Shown: positions 45,803-55,533, numbered from the stretch's first letter. The stretch: DNA of 64,000 nt from Mesorhizobium erdmanii USDA 3471 (GCF_000472705.1 NZ_AXAE01000008.1:372001-436000), one strand, 5' to 3'. Numbers and translations are program-made. Notes: a model not told the origin generated them from the sequence alone.

Positions 45803-47110
45803 ATGGCCGATCTGTTCAGTGTCGATGAACCGGAGAAGGCGCCGCCCGGGCGGCCGCTTGCCGACCGGTTGCGGCCGAGGCACCTTGGCGAGGTCGTCGG
45901 CCAGGAGCACCTGACCGGTCCCGATGGCGCCCTGACCCGTTTGATCGGCTCTGGTTCGCTCGGCTCGATGATCTTCTGGGGCCCCCCCGGAACCGGCAAG
46001 ACCACGGTGGCGAGGCTGCTCGCCGGCGAGACCAGCCTTGCCTTCGAGCAGATATCGGCGGTCTTCTCCGGCGTCGCTGACCTGAAGAAGGTGTTCGAGG
46101 CGGCCAAGCTGCGCCGCGCCAACGGCCGCCAGACCCTGCTTTTCGTCGACGAGATCCATCGCTTCAACCGCGCCCAGCAGGATTCCTTTCTCCCTGTCAT
46201 GGAGGATGGGACGGTTGTCCTAGTTGGCGCGACAACCGAGAATCCATCCTTCGAACTGAACGCCGCCTTGCTGTCGCGCGCGCGCGTCATGGTCTTTCAT
46301 TCGCTTGGCGAGGAGAGCATCGCCAAGTTGATGATGCGCGCGGAGGAGACGGAGGGCAGGGCGCTTCCGCTCGACGAAGACGCGCGGGTGATGCTGATCC
46401 GCATGAGCGATGGCGATGGACGCGCCTCGCTGACGCTCGCCGAGGAAGTCTGGCGTGCCGCCAAGCCTGGCGAGGTCTTCGATCCCGAAGGGCTGCAGCG
46501 CATCGTGCAGCGCCGCGCGCCAATTTACGACAAGGGCCAGGACGGCCACTACAATTTGATCTCGGCGCTGCACAAATCGGTGCGTGGCTCCGATCCCGAT
46601 GCCGCACTCTACTATCTCGCCCGCATGTTCGATGCCGGCGAGGATCCGCTCTATCTCGGCCGCCGGCTGGTGCGCATGGCGATGGAGGACATCGGCCTTG
46701 CCGATCCGCAGGCGCTGGTCATCGCCAACGCCGCCAAGGACGCCTATGACTATCTGGGCTCGCCGGAGGGCGAACTCGCCTTTGCCGAGGCCACCGTCTA
46801 TCTCGCCACCGCGCCCAAATCCAATGCCGTCTACACTGCCTTCAAGGCGGCCACGCGCGCTGCCAAGGAGCATGGCTCGCTGCTGCCGCCCAAGCATATC
46901 CTCAACGCGCCGACCAAGCTGATGAAGGAAGAGGATTACGGCGCTGGCTACCGCTACGATCACGATGAGCCGGATGCTTTTTCGGGTCAGGACTATTTTC
47001 CGGAGAAGATGGGCCGCCAGACCTTCTATGATCCGCCTGAGCGCGGCTTCGAGCGCGATATCCGCAAGCGGCTCGACTATTGGGCGAAGCTGCGCAAAGA
47101 GCGGGAATAG
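45803..47110 (+). CDS. rarA: Replication-associated recombination protein A (RarA/MgsA)
   Basis: 435 residues. AAA+ ATPase acting at stalled replication forks, loosely related to clamp loaders. Walker A GPPGTGKTT is near residue 60, Walker B LLFVDEIHRFN near 113, sensor GATTENPSFELN near 140, and a C-terminal helical oligomerisation domain with GARRLVRMAMEDIGLADP-like sequence. Starts with MADLFSVDEPEKAP. No strong RBS; upstream gap contains the palindrome at 45718. The DUF930 gene follows almost directly. Confidence 0.95.
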   Translation: MADLFSVDEPEKAPPGRPLADRLRPRHLGEVVGQEHLTGPDGALTRLIGSGSLGSMIFWGPPGTGKTTVARLLAGETSLAFEQISAVFSGVADLKKVFEAAKLRRANGRQTLLFVDEIHRFNRAQQDSFLPVMEDGTVVLVGATTENPSFELNAALLSRARVMVFHSLGEESIAKLMMRAEETEGRALPLDEDARVMLIRMSDGDGRASLTLAEEVWRAAKPGEVFDPEGLQRIVQRRAPIYDKGQDGHYNLISALHKSVRGSDPDAALYYLARMFDAGEDPLYLGRRLVRMAMEDIGLADPQALVIANAAKDAYDYLGSPEGELAFAEATVYLATAPKSNAVYTAFKAATRAAKEHGSLLPPKHILNAPTKLMKEEDYGAGYRYDHDEPDAFSGQDYFPEKMGRQTFYDPPERGFERDIRKRLDYWAKLRKERE

Positions 47111-47115
47111 CAGGC

Positions 47116-47805
47116 TTGCGTGGCCCGGTGGTCGTGACGCTTCGAAGCGAGGCCTCGCCTTGGGGCATTTCAACCTCGGTCGTTCTCCACGCGATGCTCG
47201 CCGCCACGCTGGCGCTTATGCCGCTGCCAAAACGGCCGAAGCGGCTGGAAGAGGAGCGGGTGTCGGTCGACATTCTGACGCCGCGGCAGTTCGAGGCCTC
47301 GACAAGGCCGCCGTCGGCACCGGCTCCCTCTCCAGTGCCTGAGGCTCGAGCCCCGACGCTCCCATCAGCGCCGCCACCGGCCCCGAGTGTTCCTCAACCT
47401 CGACAGCCCACCGCTCCGGCGATGATCCGGCCGACCCAAATGCTGTCAGCCAAGACGCTTGCCGATCCGCGCAGCCGGCAGGCGCGCGCCGATCTCAAGA
47501 CCTTCGCTTCCGACGAGCGCATGGTGCAATTGTGTAATCTGGAGGCCATGGACCAGATTCGGCATTGGCGCGCGGACTTTCAGCCAGAGCGCGTCGTGCC
47601 TTACGCGACGGCCGAGGAGAAAGTCGGAGGCACCACAATCGCCGCCGACGGCGCGGCTTTTCGCAGCCGTAGAAACTGGTATAATCTAAAATTCAAATGC
47701 CAGCTCGCATCAGACGGCGCAAGCGTCATCGGCTTTGAGTTCCTGGTCGGCGATCCCGTGGCCAGGGAAAAATGGGACGAGCTCGGCTTGCCGGCGGTGC
47801 ATTGA
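47116..47805 (+). CDS. DUF930-domain protein with N-terminal membrane anchor
   Basis: About 229 residues. The N-terminus has one hydrophobic segment (TSVVLHAMLAATLALMPL), then a Pro/Ala-rich stretch of about 60 residues like that of TonB-type spacers. The C-terminal 115 residues form DUF930 (MVQLCNLEAMDQIRHW, RVVPYATAEEKV, NLKFKCQLASDGASVIGFEF), of unknown role and probably periplasmic. The start is uncertain: TTG at 47116 or GTG at 47128. The gene follows rarA within a few bases and may be co-transcribed. Confidence 0.82.
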   Translation: MRGPVVVTLRSEASPWGISTSVVLHAMLAATLALMPLPKRPKRLEEERVSVDILTPRQFEASTRPPSAPAPSPVPEARAPTLPSAPPPAPSVPQPRQPTAPAMIRPTQMLSAKTLADPRSRQARADLKTFASDERMVQLCNLEAMDQIRHWRADFQPERVVPYATAEEKVGGTTIAADGAAFRSRRNWYNLKFKCQLASDGASVIGFEFLVGDPVAREKWDELGLPAVH

Positions 47806-47963
47806 CGGAAGCCGGCAAATTTCACCAGGCAACTGCCAAGCCACAAAGTCGTGGCGTTGTGCGGCGACCCAAAAAACCTTATCAAGGCGCACGACCGGGC
47901 GGTGGTCGTTGCCGTGATTTGGCACACTCATTCGCAACAGGATCGCGCTCGGCGCGTGGAAAA

Positions 47964-48794
47964 ATGACAAAAGCTCTTCGCAAATCCCTTCGCAAATTCG
48001 CCATCGCCGTACCGCTTCTCGCCCTTGGCTTCTATTTCATCCCCATCCTGACGTCGATCTTCATCGTTTGCGGCCTGATCGACGTGCTGCGCAACGACAG
48101 GAAGGATCTGGCGCTGTTCTCGGGCTACTTCCTTGGCAACGGCCTGTTCACCTGGCTGCTGTCGCCCTTCAACCTGCTGGTCGATCTGCTTTGCTACCGG
48201 AACCCCGGTGTCTGGAAGCTGGAGCAGTTTCCGGAAGACTATCAGCGCGAGGTCAATGAGGTCCTGGACATCTTCAAGGCCCGCAAGGACGAGATCATCG
48301 CCGACATCGACGCCAATTTCGGCGCCGGCCGGCGCGGCATGTATGTCTACCAGTGGTACGGCAAGCACAAGATCGACAACGTCGCCGAGTTCAACAAGGA
48401 CTTCAAATACATCAAGACCATCGCTGTATCGGTCTTCAGCAAACGCGAATCGACCTCCTGGCATTTCGGTCCGCTGCGGCTCAGCCTGCGCATCCTCTAC
48501 AACCTGATCCCGGTCAAAGCCGAAATCTTCGTCGAGTGCGGCAACGTCAAGAACTACTGGTATGACAATCCGCAGTTCATTTTCGACGACACGCTGCTGC
48601 ACCGCTCGGTCAACGAATATGACGGCCGCCGCTACTGCGTGTTCATGGACATTATCAGGCCGTCCCCATTCCCGAGATTGATAGCAGGCATGCTCGCTGT
48701 TGTCTCCGTCAGCGTCGAGCGCATCAATTCGATGTTCTACAAGAACTGGAAGATGATCGGCTCGACCAAGCCCAAGAAGGTCGAAACCACCTGA
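47964..48794 (+). CDS. LpxO/aspartyl-asparaginyl hydroxylase-like membrane protein
   Basis: 276 residues. Two hydrophobic segments lie near the N-terminus (VPLLALGFYFIPILTSIF and ALFSGYFLGNGLFTWLLS) and one near the C-terminus. The middle matches the Fe(II)/2-oxoglutarate Asp/Asn hydroxylase fold: SWHFGPLRLSLRILYNLIP, then FIFDDTLLHRSVNEYDGRR and FMDIIRP. Both iron His candidates are present, but the usual HxD is HxG, as in human AspH. LpxO of this family hydroxylates lipid A fatty acids; that role here is an inference. GGAAAA precedes ATG 47964. Confidence 0.75.
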   Translation: MTKALRKSLRKFAIAVPLLALGFYFIPILTSIFIVCGLIDVLRNDRKDLALFSGYFLGNGLFTWLLSPFNLLVDLLCYRNPGVWKLEQFPEDYQREVNEVLDIFKARKDEIIADIDANFGAGRRGMYVYQWYGKHKIDNVAEFNKDFKYIKTIAVSVFSKRESTSWHFGPLRLSLRILYNLIPVKAEIFVECGNVKNYWYDNPQFIFDDTLLHRSVNEYDGRRYCVFMDIIRPSPFPRLIAGMLAVVSVSVERINSMFYKNWKMIGSTKPKKVETT

Positions 48795-49110
48795 GCTGAA
48801 ATCGCCGACGCTGCCGGTTCTACCGGCAGCGTGCCAGTGTGCGAGGCCTGGTCATCTTTGCCGGCTTCTCACGTATCGCTTCGATATATATCACTTAAGC
48901 ATAATATATAGAGCGACCGCCTGGAAGGGTATGTTCTTCGGCGGTATTTCAGCGCGCGGTCAACACTTGCGATGTCCGCGCATTCAAGTATAAATCCTCT
49001 TCAAGGCAGCATCGATAATTCCTCACGGGAATTTTTCCGATTCTCGTTTGGCAGAGAAGCTCCCAGATACATTAGAAATATCTAAAATTTGACTGGAGCA
49101 GATCCGTCTC
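48795..49110. other. AT-rich gap upstream of the GT39-like gene
   Basis: 316 bases without a supportable gene. The segment 48880-48915 is A/T-rich (ATATATATCACTTAAGC, ATAATATATAGAG), unlike the rest of the window. A short stem-loop CTGCCGG/CCGGCAG at about 48810-48830 (TGCCGGTTCTACCGGCA) follows the hydroxylase gene and could end its transcript. No promoter could be assigned. Confidence 0.5.
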
Positions 49111-50784
49111 TTGCTTTCTTGGCGGCTTCAAGTGACTGAGAAGAAAATACTCGGATTCTGCACTGCTTACATATGCATCGCGTTGCTCGGCGTTGCCCTG
49201 AGCGCGGCGTACATAAATCTCGAAGAACCCGTCTATTATTGGGATTTCGCAGCCTATTTCAATATGTTCAAACAGCAGGGAGCGCTGCTGGCCGATAGCC
49301 CCTCGAAATGGCTGAGCCAACTGGGTACCTCGATCGCGACGGAAGATTACGGCGTGGCGATCCTTGTGCCTCTGATGCCGTTTCACTTCATGTTTGGCGA
49401 TTCAAGACTCGCCTTCGTTGCCGGAATTGTCACGGTCTATCTAGCTCCGGCGGTCCTGTTCATGGGCAGGATAAGTTATCTGGAAGCGGTCTCCGAGACA
49501 CCTTCCCGAAGCTGGCTCGCGGTCTGGATCGCGGTCTTTCTCTACACGCCGTTCTGGGCGCCGACGCTGCGCGGGTTGCCCGACATTGCCGGATGCATCG
49601 CTCTCACCGCGGCGACCTATTTTCTGTGGAAGTCCAGATTCCTGACCCGTGAGCCAGTGATCAGCGGAATATCGGTCGGCGCATGCCTGTGGTTGGCGTT
49701 CATGCTGCGTCGCTGGTACGCCTATGCCGCCATCGGGATCACTGTCTCGGCAGCAATTTTTTGCTTGCAGCAGATCGCTAGAGACCGAGATTTCCCCGCC
49801 TTCCGGAAAGCGGCGTTGGGTTGCGCGTGTGTGATTTTCGTTGTTGCCGCGACCGGGTTGCACTTCCAATTGCCGCTGATCGCCAGAATTCTTGGAACCA
49901 GCTACGCCGATCTTTATAGCGGCTACAGAACGACCATCGTTACCCAGCTTGCCGGAGTGGGCTCCCGCCTCAGCTATGTCAATTGGGCGTTGATCATTGT
50001 GGGGCTTTATATCTCGGTGGTGCGCGGCAACAGGTTTTCCCTGTTCTGTGCCATTGCTTCGGTCCTCACCTTTCTTCTTTTCACCCGCACGCAGGATCCG
50101 GAACGTCATCACTCGCTGCCGATATTTCTTTGGCTCCTTCCCGCATACACACAGGCAATCGTTTCGATTGTTTCGGCGCTGGCGCTGAGATCGCGATGGT
50201 CGACCGCCGTCGTAGCCACTGTCGCCGGCTTTGCCTTTCTCGGCGCGTTTTTTCCAACCGGTCGACAGTTGCTGTCTCCGATCGGGTTCGTTTTTCCCAG
50301 CGAAGCCACGCTTCCCCTTCACCTCGACAATCTCCCCGAATACAGGCGCCTGATTGATGACCTCGTCAGCAGGATGGGGCCGGACGACCATTTTTCGGTG
50401 TTTGCTTCTGGCCCTGTCATGAGCGATGCGTTGTTATTTGGCATGGATCGGCGTCTGCTTCCGCATGTCGGATGGATTTGCCAGGTGGATAGTCGCGATC
50501 AGTTCCGGCCGGACGCACTGAAATCCAGATATGTGATCGTAACCGACCAGCCCGTTACGCACCTGCAACCCGGCGCGCAGACCTGTGTCACGCTTCCGAA
50601 CCAACATATTTTTGACGGAACGGGCCTGGGCGCCGCTTACAAGCAACTCGCATCATACCGATTGTCCGGCGGGGTCAACGGTTACCTCTATGAGCAGGTA
50701 CGCCCGGTCAGCGCACCGGAAATTGATTCTCTCTACGGCGAGTTCAGGAAGCGATATCCGGCCTGGACAGTGCCTGCGCAGTGA
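49111..50784 (+). CDS. Polytopic membrane protein resembling GT39-type glycosyltransferases
   Basis: 557 residues with about ten membrane helices, then a soluble C-terminal domain of about 150 residues. The first periplasmic loop holds EEPVYYWDFAAYFNMFKQQG, whose acidic residues after helix 1 recall the catalytic Asp of ArnT/PMT-type enzymes that use lipid-linked sugars. The start is TTG at 49111 or GTG at 49132; neither is strong. Base composition is lower in GC than the neighbours. Family assignment is tentative and the substrate is unknown. Confidence 0.6.
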   Translation: MLSWRLQVTEKKILGFCTAYICIALLGVALSAAYINLEEPVYYWDFAAYFNMFKQQGALLADSPSKWLSQLGTSIATEDYGVAILVPLMPFHFMFGDSRLAFVAGIVTVYLAPAVLFMGRISYLEAVSETPSRSWLAVWIAVFLYTPFWAPTLRGLPDIAGCIALTAATYFLWKSRFLTREPVISGISVGACLWLAFMLRRWYAYAAIGITVSAAIFCLQQIARDRDFPAFRKAALGCACVIFVVAATGLHFQLPLIARILGTSYADLYSGYRTTIVTQLAGVGSRLSYVNWALIIVGLYISVVRGNRFSLFCAIASVLTFLLFTRTQDPERHHSLPIFLWLLPAYTQAIVSIVSALALRSRWSTAVVATVAGFAFLGAFFPTGRQLLSPIGFVFPSEATLPLHLDNLPEYRRLIDDLVSRMGPDDHFSVFASGPVMSDALLFGMDRRLLPHVGWICQVDSRDQFRPDALKSRYVIVTDQPVTHLQPGAQTCVTLPNQHIFDGTGLGAAYKQLASYRLSGGVNGYLYEQVRPVSAPEIDSLYGEFRKRYPAWTVPAQ

Positions 50785-50955
50785 CGAGCGTGTTGACTGA
50801 GCCAGGCCGTATCGCCGATCTTGCCATCCCTTAGCCGGCCTTGCACCATCGTCCTATAGCGCCACAGAGCTTCACTCCTATACATCTGATACAGTGGATA
50901 TATCGGAACGGATATAACGCTGCGTTGGACGTGACAATCGCCTTGGGAGGATGAG

Positions 50956-51927
50956 GTGAGCGGGCGGCAGCCGACCGGTCATCATGCGGATTTCGTCCAG
51001 GCCTCCATCGCCAGCAGCGATGCGGCGCGCTCGGCGCTGGTCGCATCCTGGCGGCGCTCAATGACCGTGCACGGTCTCGATCCGGCCGAACGCAAGGCGC
51101 CTCGACGCCTCACCGAAGGCGAGTTGAGCGAGGCCCGGCGCCGCATCGAGCCTCTGCTTCGCGCCGCGGATGCGAGCCTCGATCGTCTATACCTGGCTGT
51201 AGGCGGCGTTGGCTGCTGCGTCCTGCTGGCCGACCGCGACGGCATTCCCGTCGAACGTCGTGGCGCCGTCGCCGATAACGACACGTTCGATGAGTGGGGG
51301 TTGTGGACAGGCACTGTATGGAGCGAGGACTCCGAGGGCACCAACGGCATCGGCACATGTCTCGCCGACCAGCGTGCGCTGACTATTCACCGTGATGAGC
51401 ACTTCTTTGCGAGCAACACGCTGCTCAGTTGCACGACGGCGCCGATTTACGACCACGAAGGCAATCTGGCTGCCGCGCTCGATGTCTCGTCGTGCCGGTC
51501 GGATCTGACCGAAGGCTTTGTCGGCCTGATCGCCATGGCGGTCGGTGATGCCGCGCGCCGCATCGAGGCCGAGAATTTTCGCCTGTGTTTTCCCGATGCC
51601 CGCATTCTGCTTGCCTCGGCGGCCGAGCGCAGCGCCGGTGCGCTGATCGCGGTCAACTGCGATGATCTGGTCGTCGGCGCGACACGCTCGGCGCGGCAGA
51701 CCCTCGGCATCACGCAACAGGCGTTGGCCAGGGGGCTGCCCGCCGCAGACATCCTCGGCGACGTTGCCAAGGCCGCCGAGGAACTTGAAGAGGCGGAGCG
51801 CGGAGTAATCCAGCGGGCGATCGCGCGCGCCGATGGCAACGTCTCCGCCGCCGCGCAAAATCTCGGCATTTCTCGGGCCACTCTGCATCGCAAGCTCGCC
51901 CGCTTCGGCATCCGCCGGCCACATTGA
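50956..51927 (+). CDS. GAF-Fis transcriptional regulator without AAA+ domain (AcoR-like)
   Basis: 323 residues. An N-terminal region and GAF sensor domain (about 60-200; SEGTNGIGTCLADQRALTIH, APIYDHEGNLAAALDVSS) are followed directly by a C-terminal Fis-type helix-turn-helix (about 280-320; GNVSAAAQNLGISRATLHRK). The sigma-54-interacting AAA+ ATPase module of AcoR is missing, so it must act differently from true enhancer-binding proteins. GTG start with GGGAGGATGAG upstream. It lies 143 bases before an aldehyde dehydrogenase gene, its probable target. Confidence 0.88.
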   Translation: MSGRQPTGHHADFVQASIASSDAARSALVASWRRSMTVHGLDPAERKAPRRLTEGELSEARRRIEPLLRAADASLDRLYLAVGGVGCCVLLADRDGIPVERRGAVADNDTFDEWGLWTGTVWSEDSEGTNGIGTCLADQRALTIHRDEHFFASNTLLSCTTAPIYDHEGNLAAALDVSSCRSDLTEGFVGLIAMAVGDAARRIEAENFRLCFPDARILLASAAERSAGALIAVNCDDLVVGATRSARQTLGITQQALARGLPAADILGDVAKAAEELEEAERGVIQRAIARADGNVSAAAQNLGISRATLHRKLARFGIRRPH

Positions 51928-52070
51928 GGTTTCGGCGCTGAAACTGTCGCAATCTTGCGACAGTCGGCCTGGTGCAGACGTCCTGCCCGGGCTGACAAAG
52001 CCCGACGGCATCCTCACTCTCCCTGACAGCGCGGTACATCCCGTGCCGCTGTTTCCTGGGAGGAAGACAA

Positions 52071-53588
52071 ATGAACAAGGTGGAATTTTCACGCACGGCC
52101 AAGGTGCCCTTTGCCAAGCGTTACGACAACTATATCGGCGGCAAATGGGTGGCGCCGCATTCAGGAAGGTATTTCGACAACATCTCGCCGGTCAACGGGA
52201 AGCCGCTTGGCGAAATCGCCCGTTCGGACGCAAACGACATCGAGGCAGCGCTCGATGCCGCGCACAAGGCTAAGGATGCCTGGGGCAGGACGAGTGCCGC
52301 CGCCCGTGCGCTGATCCTCAACCGCATCGCCGACCGCATGGAAGACAATCTCGATCTTCTGGCGCTCGCCGAGACCTGGGACAATGGCAAGCCGATCCGC
52401 GAGACGACCGCCGCCGACCTACCGCTCGCCATCGACCATTTCCGTTATTTCGCCGGTGCCGTACGCAGCCAGGAAGGCGGCATCTCCGAAATCGATCACG
52501 ACACTGTCGCCTATCATTTTCATGAGCCGCTTGGCGTCGTCGGCCAGATCATTCCCTGGAACTTCCCCTTGCTGATGGCGGTGTGGAAGCTGGCGCCGGC
52601 GCTTGCCGCCGGCAATTGCGTCGTCCTGAAGCCGGCCGAACAGACGCCCTCCACCATCATGCTATGGGCCGATCTGGTTGGCGACCTGTTGCCGGATGGC
52701 GTGCTCAACATCGTCAACGGCTTTGGCCTCGAGGCGGGCAAGCCGCTTGCCTCCTCGAACCGCATCGCCAAGATCGCGTTCACCGGCGAGACCACGACCG
52801 GCCGCCTGATCTCGCAATATGCCAGCCAGAACCTCATCCCGGTGACATTGGAACTCGGCGGCAAGTCGCCCAACATCTTCTTCCAGGACGTTACCGCTGA
52901 GGACGACGACTTCTTCGACAAGGCGATCGAAGGTTTTGTCATGTTTGCGCTCAACCAGGGCGAGGTCTGCACCTGCCCGAGCCGGGCGCTGGTGCATGAG
53001 AAGATCTACGACAAGTTCATGGAGCGTGCGCTTAAGCGCGTTGAGGCGATCGTCCAGGGCGATCCGCTTGACCCGGCAACGATGATCGGTGCGCAGGCGT
53101 CGAGCGAACAGCTGGAGAAGATCCTGAGCTACTTCGAGATCGGCCGCCAGGAAGGCGCCGAAGTGTTGACCGGGGGCGAGCAGAACCACCTGCCGGGCGA
53201 TTTGGCCGGCGGCTATTACGTCAAGCCGACCGTGTTCAAGGGGCACAACAAGATGCGGGTCTTCCAGGAGGAGATCTTCGGACCGGTGGTTTCGGTGACG
53301 ACCTTCAAGGATGACGATGAGGCACTGTCGATCGCCAACGACACGCTCTACGGCCTTGGCGCCGGCATCTGGAGCCGCGACGCTAACCGCTGCTACCGTT
53401 TCGGCCGCGCCATCCAGGCTGGCCGCGTCTGGACGAATTGCTACCATGCCTATCCCGCGCATGCGGCGTTTGGCGGCTACAAGCAGTCGGGCATCGGTCG
53501 TGAAAACCACAAGATGATGCTCGACCATTATCAGCAGACCAAGAACATGCTCGTCAGCTACAGCCCAAAGAAGCTCGGTTTCTTCTGA
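52071..53588 (+). CDS. NAD(P)-dependent aldehyde dehydrogenase
   Basis: 505 residues. Oxidises an aldehyde to a carboxylic acid, probably acetaldehyde or another short-chain aldehyde. Catalytic Glu in [13 protein letters not shown], catalytic Cys in [13 protein letters not shown], cofactor segment [20 protein letters not shown] and [11 protein letters not shown] are seen. The [21 protein letters not shown] end is typical of the AldB/ExaC type. GGGAGGAAGACAA precedes the ATG. The regulator upstream and DUF779 gene downstream form a recurring neighbourhood. Confidence 0.93.
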   Translation: MNKVEFSRTAKVPFAKRYDNYIGGKWVAPHSGRYFDNISPVNGKPLGEIARSDANDIEAALDAAHKAKDAWGRTSAAARALILNRIADRMEDNLDLLALAETWDNGKPIRETTAADLPLAIDHFRYFAGAVRSQEGGISEIDHDTVAYHFHEPLGVVGQIIPWNFPLLMAVWKLAPALAAGNCVVLKPAEQTPSTIMLWADLVGDLLPDGVLNIVNGFGLEAGKPLASSNRIAKIAFTGETTTGRLISQYASQNLIPVTLELGGKSPNIFFQDVTAEDDDFFDKAIEGFVMFALNQGEVCTCPSRALVHEKIYDKFMERALKRVEAIVQGDPLDPATMIGAQASSEQLEKILSYFEIGRQEGAEVLTGGEQNHLPGDLAGGYYVKPTVFKGHNKMRVFQEEIFGPVVSVTTFKDDDEALSIANDTLYGLGAGIWSRDANRCYRFGRAIQAGRVWTNCYHAYPAHAAFGGYKQSGIGRENHKMMLDHYQQTKNMLVSYSPKKLGFF

Positions 53589-53699
53589 TCACCTCCCAGC
53601 CCGCGCATGATCCTGTCGAAAGGACCATGCGCGATCTTCACACGAGGCGCGGCTTTCATCGCCCCGCCTCGTTCCATTCGTGAAGGAGCACGCTTCGTG

Positions 53700-54083
53700 A
53701 TGGAGGATGGCATGCTCGACAAGATTTCCCTTGGAAAAGTCTCGGCCACGCCTGCAGCCCGGGCATTTCTGGCTGAAATCATCGCCGATCATGGCCCGGT
53801 GCTGTTCCACCAGTCGGGCGGTTGCTGCGATGGATCCTCGCCGATGTGCTATCCCCGGAGCGATTTCATCGTCGGCGACAAAGATGTCATGCTCGGCGAA
53901 ATCGGCGAGACCCCGGTCTACATCAGCGCTTCGCAGCATGAGGTGTGGAAGCACACCGATCTGATCATCGATGTGGTGCCGGGCAGGGGCGGCATGTTCT
54001 CGCTCGACAATGGACGCGAGAGGCGGTTCCTGACGCGTTCAACTGTTTGTGCGGCGCCAGCGCCCATACGCGCAGGGGATTGA
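53700..54083 (+). CDS. DUF779-domain protein
   Basis: 127 residues; GTG 53697 is an alternative start with AAGGAG eight bases upstream. Conserved features: VLFHQSGGCCDGSSPMCYP with a CC pair and a third Cys, KDVMLGEIGETPVYIS and LDNGRERRFLTRS. DUF779 proteins are usually encoded next to aldehyde dehydrogenases and may bind metal through these cysteines; the biochemical function is unknown. Follows the ALDH gene by 111 bases and probably belongs to the same unit. Confidence 0.85.
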   Translation: MEDGMLDKISLGKVSATPAARAFLAEIIADHGPVLFHQSGGCCDGSSPMCYPRSDFIVGDKDVMLGEIGETPVYISASQHEVWKHTDLIIDVVPGRGGMFSLDNGRERRFLTRSTVCAAPAPIRAGD

Positions 54084-54114
54084 CCGGACCGCCCAGCGAG
54101 GGCAGAAAACCGCC

Positions 54115-54489
54115 ATGCTCAATCTCCTTCTCGTTGTTCTGGGCGGCGGCATTGGCGCCGGCATCCGCCACCTGGCCAATATGGGCACGTTGCGGCTCAT
54201 CGGTCCGAATTTTCCGTGGGGCACGATGGCCATCAACATCGTCGGCTCTTTCGCCATGGGCCTGTTCATCGCAATCTTGGCGCGGCGCGGCGGATCGAAC
54301 GAGCTTAGGCTCTTCGTCGCCACCGGCGTCTTTGGCGGCTTCACCACTTTTTCTGCTTTTTCGCTCGATTTCGCGACACTGTGGGAGCGCGGAGCCACGC
54401 TCCCGGCGTTCGGATATGCGCTGGCCAGCGTCATTGGCGCCATCATCTCCCTGTTTTTTGGTCTTTGGCTCGCAAGAAGCCTGCCTTAG
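54115..54489 (+). CDS. crcB: Fluoride channel CrcB/Fluc
   Basis: 124 residues, four membrane helices. Exports fluoride as a dual-topology dimer. Seen: GGGIGAGIRHLAN, WGTMAINIVGSFAMGLF with the pore Asn, and VFGGFTTFSAFSLDF with the Phe box and Na-site region. ATG 54115 follows GAGGGCAG. No fluoride riboswitch was recognised before it; the upstream sequence is the DUF779 gene. It overlaps no other gene. Confidence 0.95.
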   Translation: MLNLLLVVLGGGIGAGIRHLANMGTLRLIGPNFPWGTMAINIVGSFAMGLFIAILARRGGSNELRLFVATGVFGGFTTFSAFSLDFATLWERGATLPAFGYALASVIGAIISLFFGLWLARSLP

Positions 54490-54550
54490 TGCTATTGCCG
54501 CGCCAAGCGCAGGTCGAGCCCTGCTTTGGAAACGGATAAGCGAAGAAAAA

Positions 54551-55531
54551 ATGGCAGGCGTCGAACAGATCACGGTGGAGGCCGGCGAGGCGGGCATGCG
54601 GCTCGATCGCTGGTTCAAAACCCATTTCCCAGGCCTTGGCTTCGGCCATCTGCAGAAGCTGCTGCGCTCGGGCCAGATCCGTGTCGATGGCGGCCGCGTC
54701 AAGGCCGACAGCCGTGTCGAGCCTGGCCAGGTGGTCCGCGTTCCGCCGCTCGAGGTCGACAAGAAGGGCGAAAGTGCGCTGACCGGCCATTCGATCCGCA
54801 ACCAGGGCGATGCCGATGTCCTGGCGAAAATGCTGATCCATGAGGATCCGAAGGTTTTCGTCTTCAACAAACCGGCAGGCCTTGCAGTGCAGGGCGGTTC
54901 GGGCGTCACCCGCAATGTCGACGACATGCTGGAAGCCTGGCGCAGCCAGAAGGGCGAGAAGCCACGGCTGGTTCACCGGCTCGATCGCGACACGTCGGGC
55001 GTGCTGGTCGTCGCCCGCACGAGGCTGGCCGCCATGAAGCTGTCCGAAGCGTTCCGCGCCCGCGAAACGAAAAAGACCTACTGGGCCTTGGTCAAGGGCG
55101 TGCCGCCCAAGCGCGAGGACAAGATCTCGACCTGGCTGATCAAGGAGCCGACCGAGGACGGCGACCGCGTGCGGGTGGCCGCGCATGGCGAAAAAGGCGC
55201 CGACCACGCCGTGTCCTACTATCGCATCATCGAGCAGGCGGCGCAGACCATGACCTGGCTGGAAATGGAGCCCTATACGGGCCGCACCCACCAGCTTCGC
55301 GTCCATGCCGCCTATATTGGCTGCCCGATCATCGGCGACCCGAAATATTTCGAGGCCGACACCAACTGGGATTTTCCCGGCGGCATCCAGAACCGCCTGC
55401 ATCTGCATGCCCGCCGCATCATCATTCCGCATCCCGACAAGGGCGTCATTGACGTCACCGCGCCGATGCCGCCGCATATGCGCCAGAGCTGGAACCTCAT
55501 CGGCTTCGACGACGCCAGCGCGGAGGACTGA
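54551..55531 (+). CDS. RluC-type 23S rRNA pseudouridine synthase
   Basis: 326 residues. Converts uridines to pseudouridine in rRNA. An N-terminal S4 domain (about 18-80; MRLDRWFKTHFPGLGFGHLQ) and the catalytic HRLDRDTSGVLVVAR motif with its Asp are present, plus PYTGRTHQLRVHAAYIGCP. This is the RluA/C/D family. The upstream frame is open but ATG 54551 starts MAGVEQITVEAGEAG, matching the family. It lies 61 bases after crcB and two bases before the EamA gene. Confidence 0.92.
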   Translation: MAGVEQITVEAGEAGMRLDRWFKTHFPGLGFGHLQKLLRSGQIRVDGGRVKADSRVEPGQVVRVPPLEVDKKGESALTGHSIRNQGDADVLAKMLIHEDPKVFVFNKPAGLAVQGGSGVTRNVDDMLEAWRSQKGEKPRLVHRLDRDTSGVLVVARTRLAAMKLSEAFRARETKKTYWALVKGVPPKREDKISTWLIKEPTEDGDRVRVAAHGEKGADHAVSYYRIIEQAAQTMTWLEMEPYTGRTHQLRVHAAYIGCPIIGDPKYFEADTNWDFPGGIQNRLHLHARRIIIPHPDKGVIDVTAPMPPHMRQSWNLIGFDDASAED

Positions 55532-55533
55532 TC

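Noticed and set aside
54084-54114. Fluoride riboswitch before crcB
   Set aside because: The upstream space is only about 30 bases and otherwise lies in the DUF779 gene; no riboswitch fold was recognised.
53945-54550. N-terminal extension of the pseudouridine synthase frame to 53945
   Set aside because: It would overlap the DUF779 and crcB genes in another frame and has no family resemblance; ATG 54551 fits.
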